From contig JAFZBH010000009.1 in NCBI GenBank assembly GCA_017561865.1, forward strand, positions 1-52,708: 52,708 nucleotides of DNA, given 5' to 3'. Below are positions 19,612-28,422 of the stretch, piece by piece (position 1 is the first letter of the stretch; each line of letters opens with the position of its first letter). The notes under the pieces are model-generated. The model searched no databases. It was not told the origin of the DNA and saw only the letters and a list, made by a program, of their open reading frames with translations. The translations under genes were made by a program, and so were the position numbers. Source of the stretch: Bacteroidales bacterium (GTDB taxonomy: Bacteria > Bacteroidota > Bacteroidia > Bacteroidales > UBA932).

Positions 19612-21684
19612 ATGGCGGTACTTGAAAAAATACGCGTTAAGTTCGGCCTCGTGATCTCGATCATCATCGCGCTGGCCCTTCTGTCCTTCATCATCGACCC
19701 TAGCACGCTGGAGTCGGCCCTCAACTCGATGTCTTCCAAGTATGACGTCGGGCAGATCGCCGGCAAGAACATTTCCTATACGGATTTCCAGTCGGACGTC
19801 GACCGTTTCACGACCATCAACGAGCTCCTCGGCGCAGGCCGTGACGAGGAGTCCCAGAAGCAGATCCGCAACGCTGCCTGGCAGGAGCTTCTCGACAAAT
19901 ATATGTTTGTCAAGAACGCCAAGGAGGCGGGCATCACCGTCGGTGAGGACGAGATGCTGTCCCTGATGGGCGGCGAGTACGTTTCCCCGGCCCTGGCCCA
20001 GAATCCCGTCTTCATGGACGAGACAGGCCTCTTCTCGGCCGACCGGCTGAAGGCGTTCATCCAGAATGTGGACGCCGACGAGAGCGGCCAGCTCCGCACG
20101 TACTGGAACTATATCCAGAACACGGTCCACAACCAGCAGTATTATGCCAAGTTCGGCGCCCTGTTCGCCGCCAGCGGCAGCGACAACGCCCTGCAGCTTG
20201 CCCAGGCCGTCCAGGAAAACAACACCACCGCCGACGTGGACTACTGCCTGGCGTTCTACCCCGTGGGCCAGGACAGCACCGTGACCGTCTCCGACGACGA
20301 GGTGCGCGCCTACTATAAGGCTCACAAGGAGTTCTTCAAGCAGAAGGCCGGCCGCGACATCGAGTATGTCGTCTATGAGGTCGTTCCGTCCGCCGAGGAC
20401 GTGGCCGCTACGAGCGCCGCGATGACCGAGGCTTACGATGAGTTCGCCGCCACCGACAATATGCGCACCTTCCTGCTCAAGAACTCGGAGCGCGGGCTGG
20501 ACAACTACTGGTACAAGGCCGGTGAACTCAGCACGGTCAACTCCGAGATCGACCGTCAGATCTTCGAGGGCGCCAAGCTCACCCAGATCGTGACCGAGGG
20601 CAACAGTTTCTTCGCCGCCCGCGAAATGGACAGCAAGATGCTTCCCGACTCCGCGTTCGTCAAGCATATCCTCCTGCAGGGAGACAAGGCCGCCAGCACG
20701 GCCGACAGCCTCGTGACCGTGATCAAGAAGGGCGGGAACTTCTCCAACCTCGTGGCCGCCTACTCCGCCGACCAGGCCTCTGCGGCCGACGGCGAGCTCG
20801 GCAGCATCGGCTGGATGACCCAGACCTATATGATCCAGGGCTTCGAGGGCGTGTTCGACGCCAAGGTGGGCGAGCCGTACGTGCTCAACACCCAGTACGG
20901 CACCCACGTCGTGCTCGTGAGCCAGAAGACCAAGCCGGTGGCCAAGAAGCAGGTCGCGATCCTCGAGAAGACCGCGCTGGCCAGCAAGGAGACCTTCAAC
21001 AACTACTATTCCCAGGCCAACACCTTCGCCACCCTCGCCGGCGGCACCTACGAAGGCTATCAGAAGGCCCTGGATTCCACCAAGGTCTATTCCCACCCGG
21101 CGACCATCACCGAGGCCACCGCGAGCTACGGCGCCATCGACAACGCCAAGGAAGTGACCCGCTGGGCGTTCGATTCGAAGGTCGGCAAGGCCTCCAACAT
21201 CATCACCGTCGACAACAACTACTTCTTCGTCGTGGCCGTCAAGGATGCGATGAAGGAAGGCTATGCTCCGGTGCAGAAGGTGGCTTCCCAGATTTACGAC
21301 AAGCTCTACAGCGACCGCCTGATGGAGACCAAGAACCGCGAGGTGGCCGAGAAGATCGCCGGCGCGACGACCATCGAGGAAGTTGCCGACCGTCTCGGCG
21401 TGCAGGTCGAGCACCGCGACGCCCTGTCGCTCGGCTCGACGGGCGTGGAGCCTGCGCTGCTCGGCGCCATCGCCGCGGCGAAGGAAGGAGAACTGTTCGG
21501 CCCCGTGGCCGGCGTGATGGGCAGCTATGTCGTCCGCGTGGCCAACAAGGAGGCGGGTTCCTTCTACAGCGAGGCTGACGCGAAGAATTACGCCACCCAG
21601 AAGGCGCAGTATCTTTCCCAGATGATCCTGTCCGTGATGCAGGATTACGACAACGTCAAGGACAACCGCGAGCGCTTCTTCTAG
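19612..21684 (+). CDS. ppiD: PpiD/SurA-like membrane-anchored peptidyl-prolyl isomerase
   Basis: 690 residues. A short N-terminal cytoplasmic segment is followed by one membrane anchor (about 12-29, GLVISIIIALALLSFII). A SurA-N-like chaperone region follows (NISYTDFQSDVDRFTTINEL). One parvulin-type PPIase domain lies at about 347-445, with FVKHILLQGDKAASTADSL, FSNLVAAYSADQASAADGEL and YVLNTQYGTHVVLVSQK. It is thought to assist folding of outer-membrane and periplasmic proteins leaving the Sec translocon. It is last in the coaX-to-ppiD run, 46 bases after lptC, and is followed by a long hairpin terminator. Confidence 0.88.
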   Translation: MAVLEKIRVKFGLVISIIIALALLSFIIDPSTLESALNSMSSKYDVGQIAGKNISYTDFQSDVDRFTTINELLGAGRDEESQKQIRNAAWQELLDKYMFVKNAKEAGITVGEDEMLSLMGGEYVSPALAQNPVFMDETGLFSADRLKAFIQNVDADESGQLRTYWNYIQNTVHNQQYYAKFGALFAASGSDNALQLAQAVQENNTTADVDYCLAFYPVGQDSTVTVSDDEVRAYYKAHKEFFKQKAGRDIEYVVYEVVPSAEDVAATSAAMTEAYDEFAATDNMRTFLLKNSERGLDNYWYKAGELSTVNSEIDRQIFEGAKLTQIVTEGNSFFAAREMDSKMLPDSAFVKHILLQGDKAASTADSLVTVIKKGGNFSNLVAAYSADQASAADGELGSIGWMTQTYMIQGFEGVFDAKVGEPYVLNTQYGTHVVLVSQKTKPVAKKQVAILEKTALASKETFNNYYSQANTFATLAGGTYEGYQKALDSTKVYSHPATITEATASYGAIDNAKEVTRWAFDSKVGKASNIITVDNNYFFVVAVKDAMKEGYAPVQKVASQIYDKLYSDRLMETKNREVAEKIAGATTIEEVADRLGVQVEHRDALSLGSTGVEPALLGAIAAAKEGELFGPVAGVMGSYVVRVANKEAGSFYSEADAKNYATQKAQYLSQMILSVMQDYDNVKDNRERFF

Positions 21685-21691
21685 CAGAAGA

Positions 21692-21762
21692 TCGCCAAAC
21701 CAGCAGAGCTGTTCTAACCGGCAAGAAAATGCCGATAGAACAGCTCTTCTGCTTTCTGGCGA
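21692..21762. terminator. Bidirectional hairpin between ppiD and galK
   Basis: A 71-base imperfect inverted repeat: TCGCCA...AGCAGAGCTGTTCTA...CCGGCA pairs with TGCCG...TAGAACAGCTCTTCTGCT...TGGCGA around an AAGAAAA-type loop. It sits between convergent genes and can terminate both. Confidence 0.75.
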
Positions 21763-21768
21763 ATATTA

Positions 21769-22917
<1,149 letters not shown>

Positions 22918-22949
22918 AATTATGTGATTTTTAAGATTTGTCGCAATCA

Positions 22950-22966
22950 CAAAATTATCAAAAATA
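22950..22966 (-). promoter_or_regulatory. Two Bacteroidota -7 box matches upstream of galK
   Basis: TATTTTTG (22959-22966) and TAATTTTG (22950-22957) on the minus strand, 33-49 bases upstream of the galK ATG. The first overlaps the stop codon of the upstream gene. Only one is likely used. Confidence 0.4.
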
Positions 22967-23833
22967 AACGACAATGACAATAGGGAAGTGGTCGCTGACC
23001 CCGCCGCGATAGCGGGGCCCGACGAAGGTGCGGCGGGGCTTCGAGCCGCCCCAGGCGGCATCCTGTTCCATCAGGACCGGGTCCGCGAAGACCTCCTCGC
23101 GCACCTCGGCGAAGCCCTCCGCGAACGCGCCGTCGATCTTCTCCCACCGGCCGTTGTATTTGAGCGTTCCCCGCTTCTCGTCATTCCCGGCTTGACCGGG
23201 AATCTCCCCCCAGAGATCCTGGTTGAAGTCCCCCATCGCCAGATAGCGCCGGGAGCCGGCTTTGCGCAGCGAATCCGTCAGCGCCTCCAGCCGGGCGAGG
23301 GCCAGATTCCGCCGGTCCGATTTGCCGCCGATCTGCGACGGATGGTGGTTGACAAGGACTGCGAGCGAGTCGAACTCCGCGAGCAGAATATCCCGGGTGG
23401 CCATCACGCCCCCGGCGCTGTCCGGAACGTGTTTGGGCGCGCTTCCCCGCAGCGGCAGGGTCGAGCGGCGGCAGAGCAGTGCGCAGTCGATGCCCCGGCG
23501 GTCGGGGGAGTCGTAATGGACGATTTGATAATCCAGCTTGCGCAGTACGGTGCTGCCGGTCAGCCGCCGGAGCACGAACGCATTCTCCACTTCGGCAAAC
23601 CCCACCGCGTCGGGCAGTCGCCCGTAGCGGTCGGCGATGCGCAGCAGGGTCTTCGCGACCGCGTCGCATTTGGCGTAGAACCGCCCTTTGGTCCAGTACT
23701 GCGGCCGGTTCGGGGAGCGGTAGTCGAAGAAGTTCTCCACGTTCCAGAAAACAAACAATAAGGAATCCCGGGCCTGGGCACGGGCCGCGAACGCGGCCCC
23801 GAAGAGGAGGAGTATGATCATAGTCCGTTTCAT
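22958..23833 (-). CDS. Secreted endonuclease/exonuclease/phosphatase-family protein
   Basis: 291 residues from ATG 23833, with a signal peptide (MKRTMIILLLFGAAFAARAQA). The EEP-fold residues are present: FVFWNVENFFD, VGFAEVENAFVLRRL, VNHHPSQIGGKSDRRN, the catalytic MGDFNQDLW and the final GVSDHFPIVI. The family hydrolyses phosphodiester bonds in nucleic acids or phospholipids; the substrate is unknown. Right after MGDFNQDLW the protein carries EIPGQAGNDE, which is the in-frame translation of a REP-like palindrome (23179-23206) inserted in a loop. Active-site motifs on both sides are intact, so the gene is probably functional. It is divergent from ychF. Confidence 0.87.
   Translation of the reverse strand: MKRTMIILLLFGAAFAARAQARDSLLFVFWNVENFFDYRSPNRPQYWTKGRFYAKCDAVAKTLLRIADRYGRLPDAVGFAEVENAFVLRRLTGSTVLRKLDYQIVHYDSPDRRGIDCALLCRRSTLPLRGSAPKHVPDSAGGVMATRDILLAEFDSLAVLVNHHPSQIGGKSDRRNLALARLEALTDSLRKAGSRRYLAMGDFNQDLWGEIPGQAGNDEKRGTLKYNGRWEKIDGAFAEGFAEVREEVFADPVLMEQDAAWGGSKPRRTFVGPRYRGGVSDHFPIVIVVYF
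23179..23206. repeat. REP-like palindromic repeat, copy 2, in frame inside a gene
   Basis: CGTCATTCCCGGCTTGACCG and its continuation form a dyad (ATTCCCGG / CCGGGAAT around cTTGA). It lies inside the endonuclease-family gene and is read in frame as EIPGQAGNDE. The same core occurs at 8296-8321 and 49987-50014. Confidence 0.8.
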
Positions 23834-23857
23834 ACCGCGAATATGGCGAAAATTGCG

Positions 23858-23865
23858 TACATTTG
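23858..23865 (+). promoter_or_regulatory. Bacteroidota -7 box for ychF
   Basis: TACATTTG, 20 bases upstream of the ychF ATG. Confidence 0.6.
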
Positions 23866-23885
23866 CCTCACCAAATAGAAAGAAT

Positions 23886-24989
23886 ATGTCCCTCAAGTGC
23901 GGTATCGTCGGCCTTCCGAACGTCGGCAAATCCACCCTCTTCAACTGCGTCAGCGCCGGGGGCGCCCAGAGCGCCAATTTCCCGTTCTGCACGATCGAAC
24001 CCAACCTCGGCTCCACCAACGTTCCCGACAAGCGCCTGGAGGAGCTTTCGGACATCTGCAAACCCCAGCGCACGATTCCGGCCACGGTCGACATCGTCGA
24101 CATCGCGGGGCTCGTGAAAGGGGCCAGCCGCGGGGAGGGTCTGGGGAACCAGTTCCTCGCCAACATCCGCGAGTGCGACGCCATCCTGCACGTGCTGCGC
24201 TGCTTCGACGACGGCAACGTCGTCCACGTGGACGGAAGCGTGGACCCGGTCCGCGACAAGGAAGTGGTCGACCTGGAGCTGCAGATCAAGGACCTGGAGA
24301 CGGTCTCCGCCCGCATCGCCAAGGTCCAGAAGCAGGCGACGACCGGCGGCGACAAGGAGGCGAAGAAGCTTCTGGCGCTGCTGCTCCGCTACAAGGAGGC
24401 CCTTGAGCAGGGGAAATCCTGCCGCAGCGTCGCCCTGCTCAACGAGGAGGAAGAGGCCCTTGCGCACGACCTTTTCCTGCTGACCAACAAGCCCGTGATG
24501 TATGTCTGCAATGTCGACGACGCGTCGGCCGTCAGCGGCAACGCCTATGTCGACGCCGTCCGGGAGGCCGTGAAAGACGAGCACGCCGAGATCCTGGTGA
24601 TTTCCGCCCGCACGGAGTCTGAAATCGCCGAGATGGAGGACTACGGGGACCGGCAGATGTTCCTCGAGGAGATGGGCCTGCAGGAGTCCGGCGCCGTGCG
24701 CCTGATCCAGGGCGCCTACCACCTGCTCGGCCTGCAGACCTTCTTCACCGCCGGCGCCGACGAATGCCGCGCCTGGACCATCCACAAGGGTGACAAGGCC
24801 CCCAAGGCCGCCGGCGTCATCCATTCCGACTTCGAGAAAGGTTTCATCCGCGCCGAGGTGATCAAGTACGACGATTTCGTCCGCTACAAGACCGAGGCGG
24901 CCGTGCGTGCTGCCGGCAAGATGGGAATCGAGGGAAAGGAATACGTCGTCCAGGACGGCGACATAATGCACTTCCTTTTCAATGTCTGA
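23886..24989 (+). CDS. ychF: Redox-regulated ATPase YchF (Obg-family)
   Basis: OLA1/YchF-type P-loop NTPase that binds ribosomes and prefers ATP. It is 367 residues from ATG 23886, the family's usual length; an upstream in-frame extension is antisense to the divergent gene. G1 is VGLPNVGKSTLFN (residues 7-19), followed by SANFPFCTIEPN and G3 VDIAGLVKGASRGEGLGNQF. The C-terminal TGS domain (FFTAGADECRAWTIHKGDKA ... VQDGDIMHFLFNV) is intact. It overlaps the next gene by 8 bases. Confidence 0.96.
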   Translation: MSLKCGIVGLPNVGKSTLFNCVSAGGAQSANFPFCTIEPNLGSTNVPDKRLEELSDICKPQRTIPATVDIVDIAGLVKGASRGEGLGNQFLANIRECDAILHVLRCFDDGNVVHVDGSVDPVRDKEVVDLELQIKDLETVSARIAKVQKQATTGGDKEAKKLLALLLRYKEALEQGKSCRSVALLNEEEEALAHDLFLLTNKPVMYVCNVDDASAVSGNAYVDAVREAVKDEHAEILVISARTESEIAEMEDYGDRQMFLEEMGLQESGAVRLIQGAYHLLGLQTFFTAGADECRAWTIHKGDKAPKAAGVIHSDFEKGFIRAEVIKYDDFVRYKTEAAVRAAGKMGIEGKEYVVQDGDIMHFLFNV

Positions 24990-25566
24990 CATCACCGTTT
25001 GCTGCTCCCGCTGTGGGGCGGAACATAGCGCCAGCGTGCCCCAGAGCGTGAACGTGGCAACGGACCCGGACCTGAAGGAAAAGGTCCGGAGCGGGGAACT
25101 TTTCACCTGGCAATGTCCTCATTGCGGCGCGGCGAACCTGCTGCAGGTGCCCTTCCTGTACCACGACCCGAACGAGAGGCTGATGCTGGTCCTGACGGAC
25201 GCTCCGCTGGGCGCCGAAGGCCTGCCGGAGGGCTATACGGGGCGCATCGTGCGCACGGTCGGCGACCTGATAGAGAAAATCAAGATCTTCGACGCCGGGC
25301 TGGACGACCTCGTCGTCGAAATGTGTAAGTTCGTCACGTGCCAGGAGCTGAAAAAAGACGTTCCGCTGCGTTTCGTGCGCACGGACGGGGCCGATGCCGA
25401 GATGACCTTCGCCTATCCCGAAAAGGGCGAGATGCAGCTGGTCGCCGTGGGTTTCAACGTATATGAAGATTGCGCCGCGATCCTGCAGCGCAATCCTCAC
25501 ATCCGCTCTTCCGCCTTGGGGCTGGTCACCATCGACCAGGCCTGGCTTTCCCGTTATTTCCAGTAG
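24982..25566 (+). CDS. CpXC-domain protein
   Basis: 194 residues. The N-terminal half has two zinc-ribbon-like CxxC pairs (CCSRCGAEHSA near residue 8 and WQCPHCGAAN near 44) in the spacing of the CpXC family, whose members are presumed metal-binding. It has no signal peptide or membrane span, so it is cytoplasmic. It overlaps ychF by 8 bases and is probably translated from the same mRNA. Function unknown. The C-terminal half (about 70-194) is soluble with no motif I recognise. Confidence 0.75.
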   Translation: MSDITVCCSRCGAEHSASVPQSVNVATDPDLKEKVRSGELFTWQCPHCGAANLLQVPFLYHDPNERLMLVLTDAPLGAEGLPEGYTGRIVRTVGDLIEKIKIFDAGLDDLVVEMCKFVTCQELKKDVPLRFVRTDGADAEMTFAYPEKGEMQLVAVGFNVYEDCAAILQRNPHIRSSALGLVTIDQAWLSRYFQ

Positions 25567-25573
25567 GTTTATC

Positions 25574-25666
25574 CCGGCGGCGGAGTCTTCCAGACGGGCG
25601 GCCCGGAATTATTTTTCGGACAGGTTTGCCGAAAAACCAATTCCGGCTCCGCTTGTCCGCCGCCGG
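25574..25666. repeat. Nested inverted repeat between convergent genes
   Basis: Three nested arms share one axis: CCGGCGGCGGA (25574-25584) with TCCGCCGCCGG (25656-25666); GGAATT (25605-25610) with AATTCC (25639-25644); TTTTTCGG (25612-25619) with CCGAAAAA (25629-25636). It can fold as one long interrupted hairpin. It may be a bidirectional terminator or the remnant of a small mobile repeat. Confidence 0.7.
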
Positions 25667-25676
25667 CGAATCTTCT

Positions 25677-25749
25677 ACATTGCGGCGATGAGTTCCTCGT
25701 ATCGGAGCGAAGCGACCGAGGGGGTGCGGGGGAAACCTCCCCCGATGTT
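25677..25749. repeat. Duplicated tail of the isochorismatase gene plus GC-rich spacer
   Basis: 25677-25700 matches 25750-25773 at 21 of 24 bases. The latter is the 3' end of the neighbouring minus-strand gene. Read on the minus strand, the copy encodes YEELIAAM followed by a stop, against NEELVAAM plus stop in the intact gene. The spacer (25701-25749) contains runs of G and a matching CCTCCCCC. Confidence 0.75.
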
Positions 25750-26299
25750 ACATTGCAGCAACGAGTTCCTCGTTGCTGTAGGCGTCGGCGCCGTAGCAGG
25801 TCTTCAGGTAGGCGAGACCGCCCAGATAATCCTCTTCCGTGAAGGCGTTGGTCGCTTCCTTGGCGACGACCACGTCGTAGCCGAGGCAGTAGGCGTCGGC
25901 GGAGGTGTGGCGGCAGCACATATGCGTGTGCAGGCCGGTAATGATCACGGTCTTGACGCCGAGCTCCTTGAGCAGGATGTCCAGGTCGGTCTGGAAGAAG
26001 CCGCTGTAGCGGCGCTTGGGCACGACGTAATCCGTGTCGCAGAGACCCAGTTCGGGGATGACCTCGGCGCCGGGCGTACCCTTGATGGCGTGGTCGCCCC
26101 AGAGCTGCAGCTCGCGGTCGATGCCGCTCAGGTGGCAGTCGTTGCAGAAAATGACGGGGACACCCTTCTCGCGGGCGGCTTTCAGCAGACTCGCGGTGGC
26201 GGGGACGATGGCGCGGCCGCGGTCGCAGCCCAGGGCGCCGGTCACGAAGTCGTTGAGCATGTCAACGACCAGGATGGCGGGATGATTCAATTTTTCCAT
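25748..26299 (-). CDS. Isochorismatase-like cysteine hydrolase (nicotinamidase superfamily)
   Basis: 183 residues from ATG 26299; a TTG three codons upstream is possible but less likely. The catalytic triad of the superfamily is visible: D13 (VVDMLNDF), K95 (VVPKRRYSGF) and C128 (TGLHTHMCCRHTSADA). Relatives hydrolyse nicotinamide, isochorismate, N-carbamoylsarcosine, ureidoacrylate and related amides. The substrate cannot be read from sequence, and no pathway partner is adjacent. It is cytoplasmic and has its own promoter box. A degenerate second copy of its last codons lies just past the stop. Confidence 0.88.
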   Translation of the reverse strand: MEKLNHPAILVVDMLNDFVTGALGCDRGRAIVPATASLLKAAREKGVPVIFCNDCHLSGIDRELQLWGDHAIKGTPGAEVIPELGLCDTDYVVPKRRYSGFFQTDLDILLKELGVKTVIITGLHTHMCCRHTSADAYCLGYDVVVAKEATNAFTEEDYLGGLAYLKTCYGADAYSNEELVAAM

Positions 26300-26324
26300 A
26301 TCTTGCAAAACAGGTTTCGTGTCC

Positions 26325-26332
26325 CAAATATA
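26325..26332 (-). promoter_or_regulatory. Bacteroidota -7 box for isochorismatase-like gene
   Basis: TATATTTG on the minus strand, 25 bases upstream of ATG 26299. Confidence 0.6.
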
Positions 26333-26353
26333 CGGAAAACCCGGGGATTTCGT

Positions 26354-26361
26354 TATATTTG
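26354..26361 (+). promoter_or_regulatory. Bacteroidota -7 box for yeiH-like gene
   Basis: TATATTTG, 25 bases upstream of ATG 26387. It forms a divergent pair with the box at 26325-26332. Confidence 0.6.
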
Positions 26362-26386
26362 CAACAATGTATTAAAACCTGTAGAT

Positions 26387-27739
26387 ATGGCAAAGAACAA
26401 TTTGTCCAAACTCTGGAAGACGGAGGACTGGCTGGCCGTCTGGATCGGCTTCATCGTCATCATCATCGGCTGCGTGGCCGTGCTGACCGGCGGCTTCGAT
26501 TTCTCCGCCCTGACTTTCAAGACCTGGACCTGGGGCGAGGCCCTCAACGAAGCCCAGGCCGCCAAGATCGTCCCGTTGGGGCAGCAGTTCGCCTCCGGCG
26601 CCTTCTGGGGCAAGATGCTCCGCACGGTGCTCGTGCTGGGCGTCCTCTTCTCCATCGGTGTCGCCCTGACGGGCGAAAAGGTCAAGAAATTCATTCCCGC
26701 ATTTCTCGTGGTGTTTGTCCTGGCCGTGATCGTGCGCCTGATCAGCGCCGAGTTCACCCTGAACCGCTATCTCGAGTGGGCCTTCTGGGCGCTCATCGTG
26801 GGTATGCTGGTTTCCAACACGGTCGGCACGCCGAAATGGCTCAAACCCGCCGTCAAGACCGAATTCTACATCAAGACGGGCCTTGTCATTATGGGCTTTT
26901 CCGTGCTCTTCTCCAACATCGCGAAATTCGGTCTCTACGGACTGGGCATCGCGTGGATCGTGACCCCGGTCGTGATCCTGTTCATGTGGTGGTTCGGCAC
27001 GCGCGTGCTCAAGATGGACAACAAGCCGCTGGTCATCACGATGGCTTCCGCGACGAGCGTCTGCGGTACCTCCGCGGCCATCGCTTCGGGCGCGGCCTCC
27101 GGCTGCAAGAAGGATGACCTGACGATGACCATCTCCATCTCGATCATCTTCACCGTGCTGATGATGGTCCTGGAGCCCGTGCTCATCAAGGCCTGCGGGA
27201 TGACCCCGATCATGGGCGGTGCGCTCATCGGCGGTACGGTGGACAGCACCGGCGCCGTGGCCGTGGCAGGAAGCGTGCTGGGCGGCGAGGCCGAACAGGC
27301 CGCCGTGCTCGTCAAGATGATCCAGAACATCCTCATCGGCTTCATCGCCTTCTTCGTGGCGCTCTTCTTCGCGACGAGCGTCAACAAGGAGAAGGGACAG
27401 AAGGTGGGCGCCGGCGAGATCTGGACCCGCTTCCCGAAGTTCATCATCGGTTTCTTCGTGGCTTCGCTCGTGGCCTCCTTCATCATCCAGCCGCTCGCCG
27501 GCGCGGACCAGGTGAAGGCCATCAACGGCGTACTTGACCAGTACAAGAACTGGGCTTTCGTGCTGGCTTTCGTCAGTATCGGCCTGGACACCAACTTCCG
27601 GGATCTCGCCAAGCAGATGAAGGGCGGCAAGCCCCTCTGGCTCTACCTCGTCGGGCAGGTCTTCAACATCGCGCTGACCTTCTTCGCGGTATGGCTGCTG
27701 CTCAGCGGCGTCCTCTTCCCGATCCCGCATCTGTCCTAA
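26387..27739 (+). CDS. YeiH/UPF0324-family membrane protein (putative sulfate exporter family)
   Basis: 450 residues with about ten or eleven predicted membrane spans, for example LAVWIGFIVIIIGCVAVLTG near residue 15, then FIPAFLVVFVLAVIVRLI and AIASGAA-type reentrant segments. The conserved block ATSVCGTSAAIASG and GALIGGTVDSTGAVAVAGSV identify the UPF0324/YeiH family, annotated as putative sulfate exporters although transport is poorly proven. It is longer than E. coli YeiH (about 350), mainly through an added N-terminal segment. I chose ATG 26387, behind a good promoter box; the frame is open far upstream but only as an antisense run. A two-TM protein follows after 3 bases. Confidence 0.88.
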   Translation: MAKNNLSKLWKTEDWLAVWIGFIVIIIGCVAVLTGGFDFSALTFKTWTWGEALNEAQAAKIVPLGQQFASGAFWGKMLRTVLVLGVLFSIGVALTGEKVKKFIPAFLVVFVLAVIVRLISAEFTLNRYLEWAFWALIVGMLVSNTVGTPKWLKPAVKTEFYIKTGLVIMGFSVLFSNIAKFGLYGLGIAWIVTPVVILFMWWFGTRVLKMDNKPLVITMASATSVCGTSAAIASGAASGCKKDDLTMTISISIIFTVLMMVLEPVLIKACGMTPIMGGALIGGTVDSTGAVAVAGSVLGGEAEQAAVLVKMIQNILIGFIAFFVALFFATSVNKEKGQKVGAGEIWTRFPKFIIGFFVASLVASFIIQPLAGADQVKAINGVLDQYKNWAFVLAFVSIGLDTNFRDLAKQMKGGKPLWLYLVGQVFNIALTFFAVWLLLSGVLFPIPHLS

Positions 27740-27742
27740 ACG

Positions 27743-28021
27743 ATGCCCAAGCGCAACATCGCAGCCAGGGTGGCCTTTCTCGTCGTGGGAGTGGCCACCC
27801 TGGCCGCTGTTGTCTATATCATGGTCCGGCGCCTGGGGCTCAATCCCGACCTGGACTTCGGCGCCGGCGCCTATTACTACGCTGACATTCCCGAATACGA
27901 AAAGGTCCTGGACTGGGATGTCTATCAGGCGCAGCTGCCTTTCTGGGTCTATGTGGTGCTGTTCCTCGCCTGGGGCGCCCTGATGTTCTGGCTCTGGAAA
28001 CGCATCGACCGGCGGAAATAA
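27743..28021 (+). CDS. Small two-TM protein of unknown function
   Basis: 92 residues. The first membrane span is at about 9-28 (RVAFLVVGVATLAAVVYIMV) and the second at about 68-86 (WVYVVLFLAWGALMFWLWKR). Between them is an acidic, tyrosine-rich loop (GAYYYADIPEYEKVLDW). Basic residues at both ends suggest the termini face the cytoplasm and the loop the periplasm. It starts 3 bases after the yeiH-like gene and shares its terminator, so it is very likely co-transcribed and may be a partner of that membrane protein. I do not recognise the family. Confidence 0.7.
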   Translation: MPKRNIAARVAFLVVGVATLAAVVYIMVRRLGLNPDLDFGAGAYYYADIPEYEKVLDWDVYQAQLPFWVYVVLFLAWGALMFWLWKRIDRRK

Positions 28022-28058
28022 AGGCCAGATTCGGAAAAAACCTTAAAATTTCACAAAT

Positions 28059-28105
28059 ACCCCCGTACGAATCTTACAGATTCTTGCGGGGGTTCTTTTC
28101 TTTTC
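28059..28105 (+). terminator. Intrinsic terminator of yeiH-like operon
   Basis: ACCCCCG..CGAATCT pairs with AGATTC..GCGGGGGT around a TAC loop, followed by TCTTTTCTTTT. The rest of the 28022-28218 gap holds only the hicA promoter. Confidence 0.85.
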
Positions 28106-28191
28106 CGATCTTCCACGAAAACTCTTTGGAAAACGAGATGTGAAAAGAATACCTATGATCCTCAATTCTTGGCAAATGATAAAATATTTTA

Positions 28192-28199
28192 TATCTTTG
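28192..28199 (+). promoter_or_regulatory. Bacteroidota promoter for hicAB
   Basis: TATCTTTG with TTG at 28169-28171, 20 bases upstream, in an AT-rich stretch; hicA starts 19 bases after the box. HicB commonly represses its own promoter, so an operator is expected here. Confidence 0.65.
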
Positions 28200-28218
28200 T
28201 CGGCAAGATGACTGCGCT

Positions 28219-28413
28219 ATGAAAAGATACAAGGTGCACGAAGTCATCGAGATGTTGAAAGCGGACGGCTGGGTTCAGGTTGCTCAGCGAGGAAGCCACC
28301 GACAGTTTAAGAATCCGAACAAGAAGGGACGCGTGACGGTGAACGACAAGTTGTCCGTCACCCTGGAACAGGAGATACTCAATAGTATCTGGAAGCAAGC
28401 CGGCTGGAAATAG
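28219..28413 (+). CDS. hicA: HicA-type mRNA interferase toxin
   Basis: 64 residues with the double-stranded RNA-binding-like HicA fold: KVHEVIEMLKADGWVQVAQR, then GSHRQFKNPNKKGRVTVN, then LEQEILNSIWKQAGWK. The catalytic histidine is H27 in GSHRQF. HicA toxins cleave mRNA in a translation-independent manner and are neutralised by HicB. It is the first gene of the pair, 9 bases before hicB, with lower GC than the neighbours, which suggests acquisition. Confidence 0.9.
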   Translation: MKRYKVHEVIEMLKADGWVQVAQRGSHRQFKNPNKKGRVTVNDKLSVTLEQEILNSIWKQAGWK

Positions 28414-28422
28414 TCAAGTATT

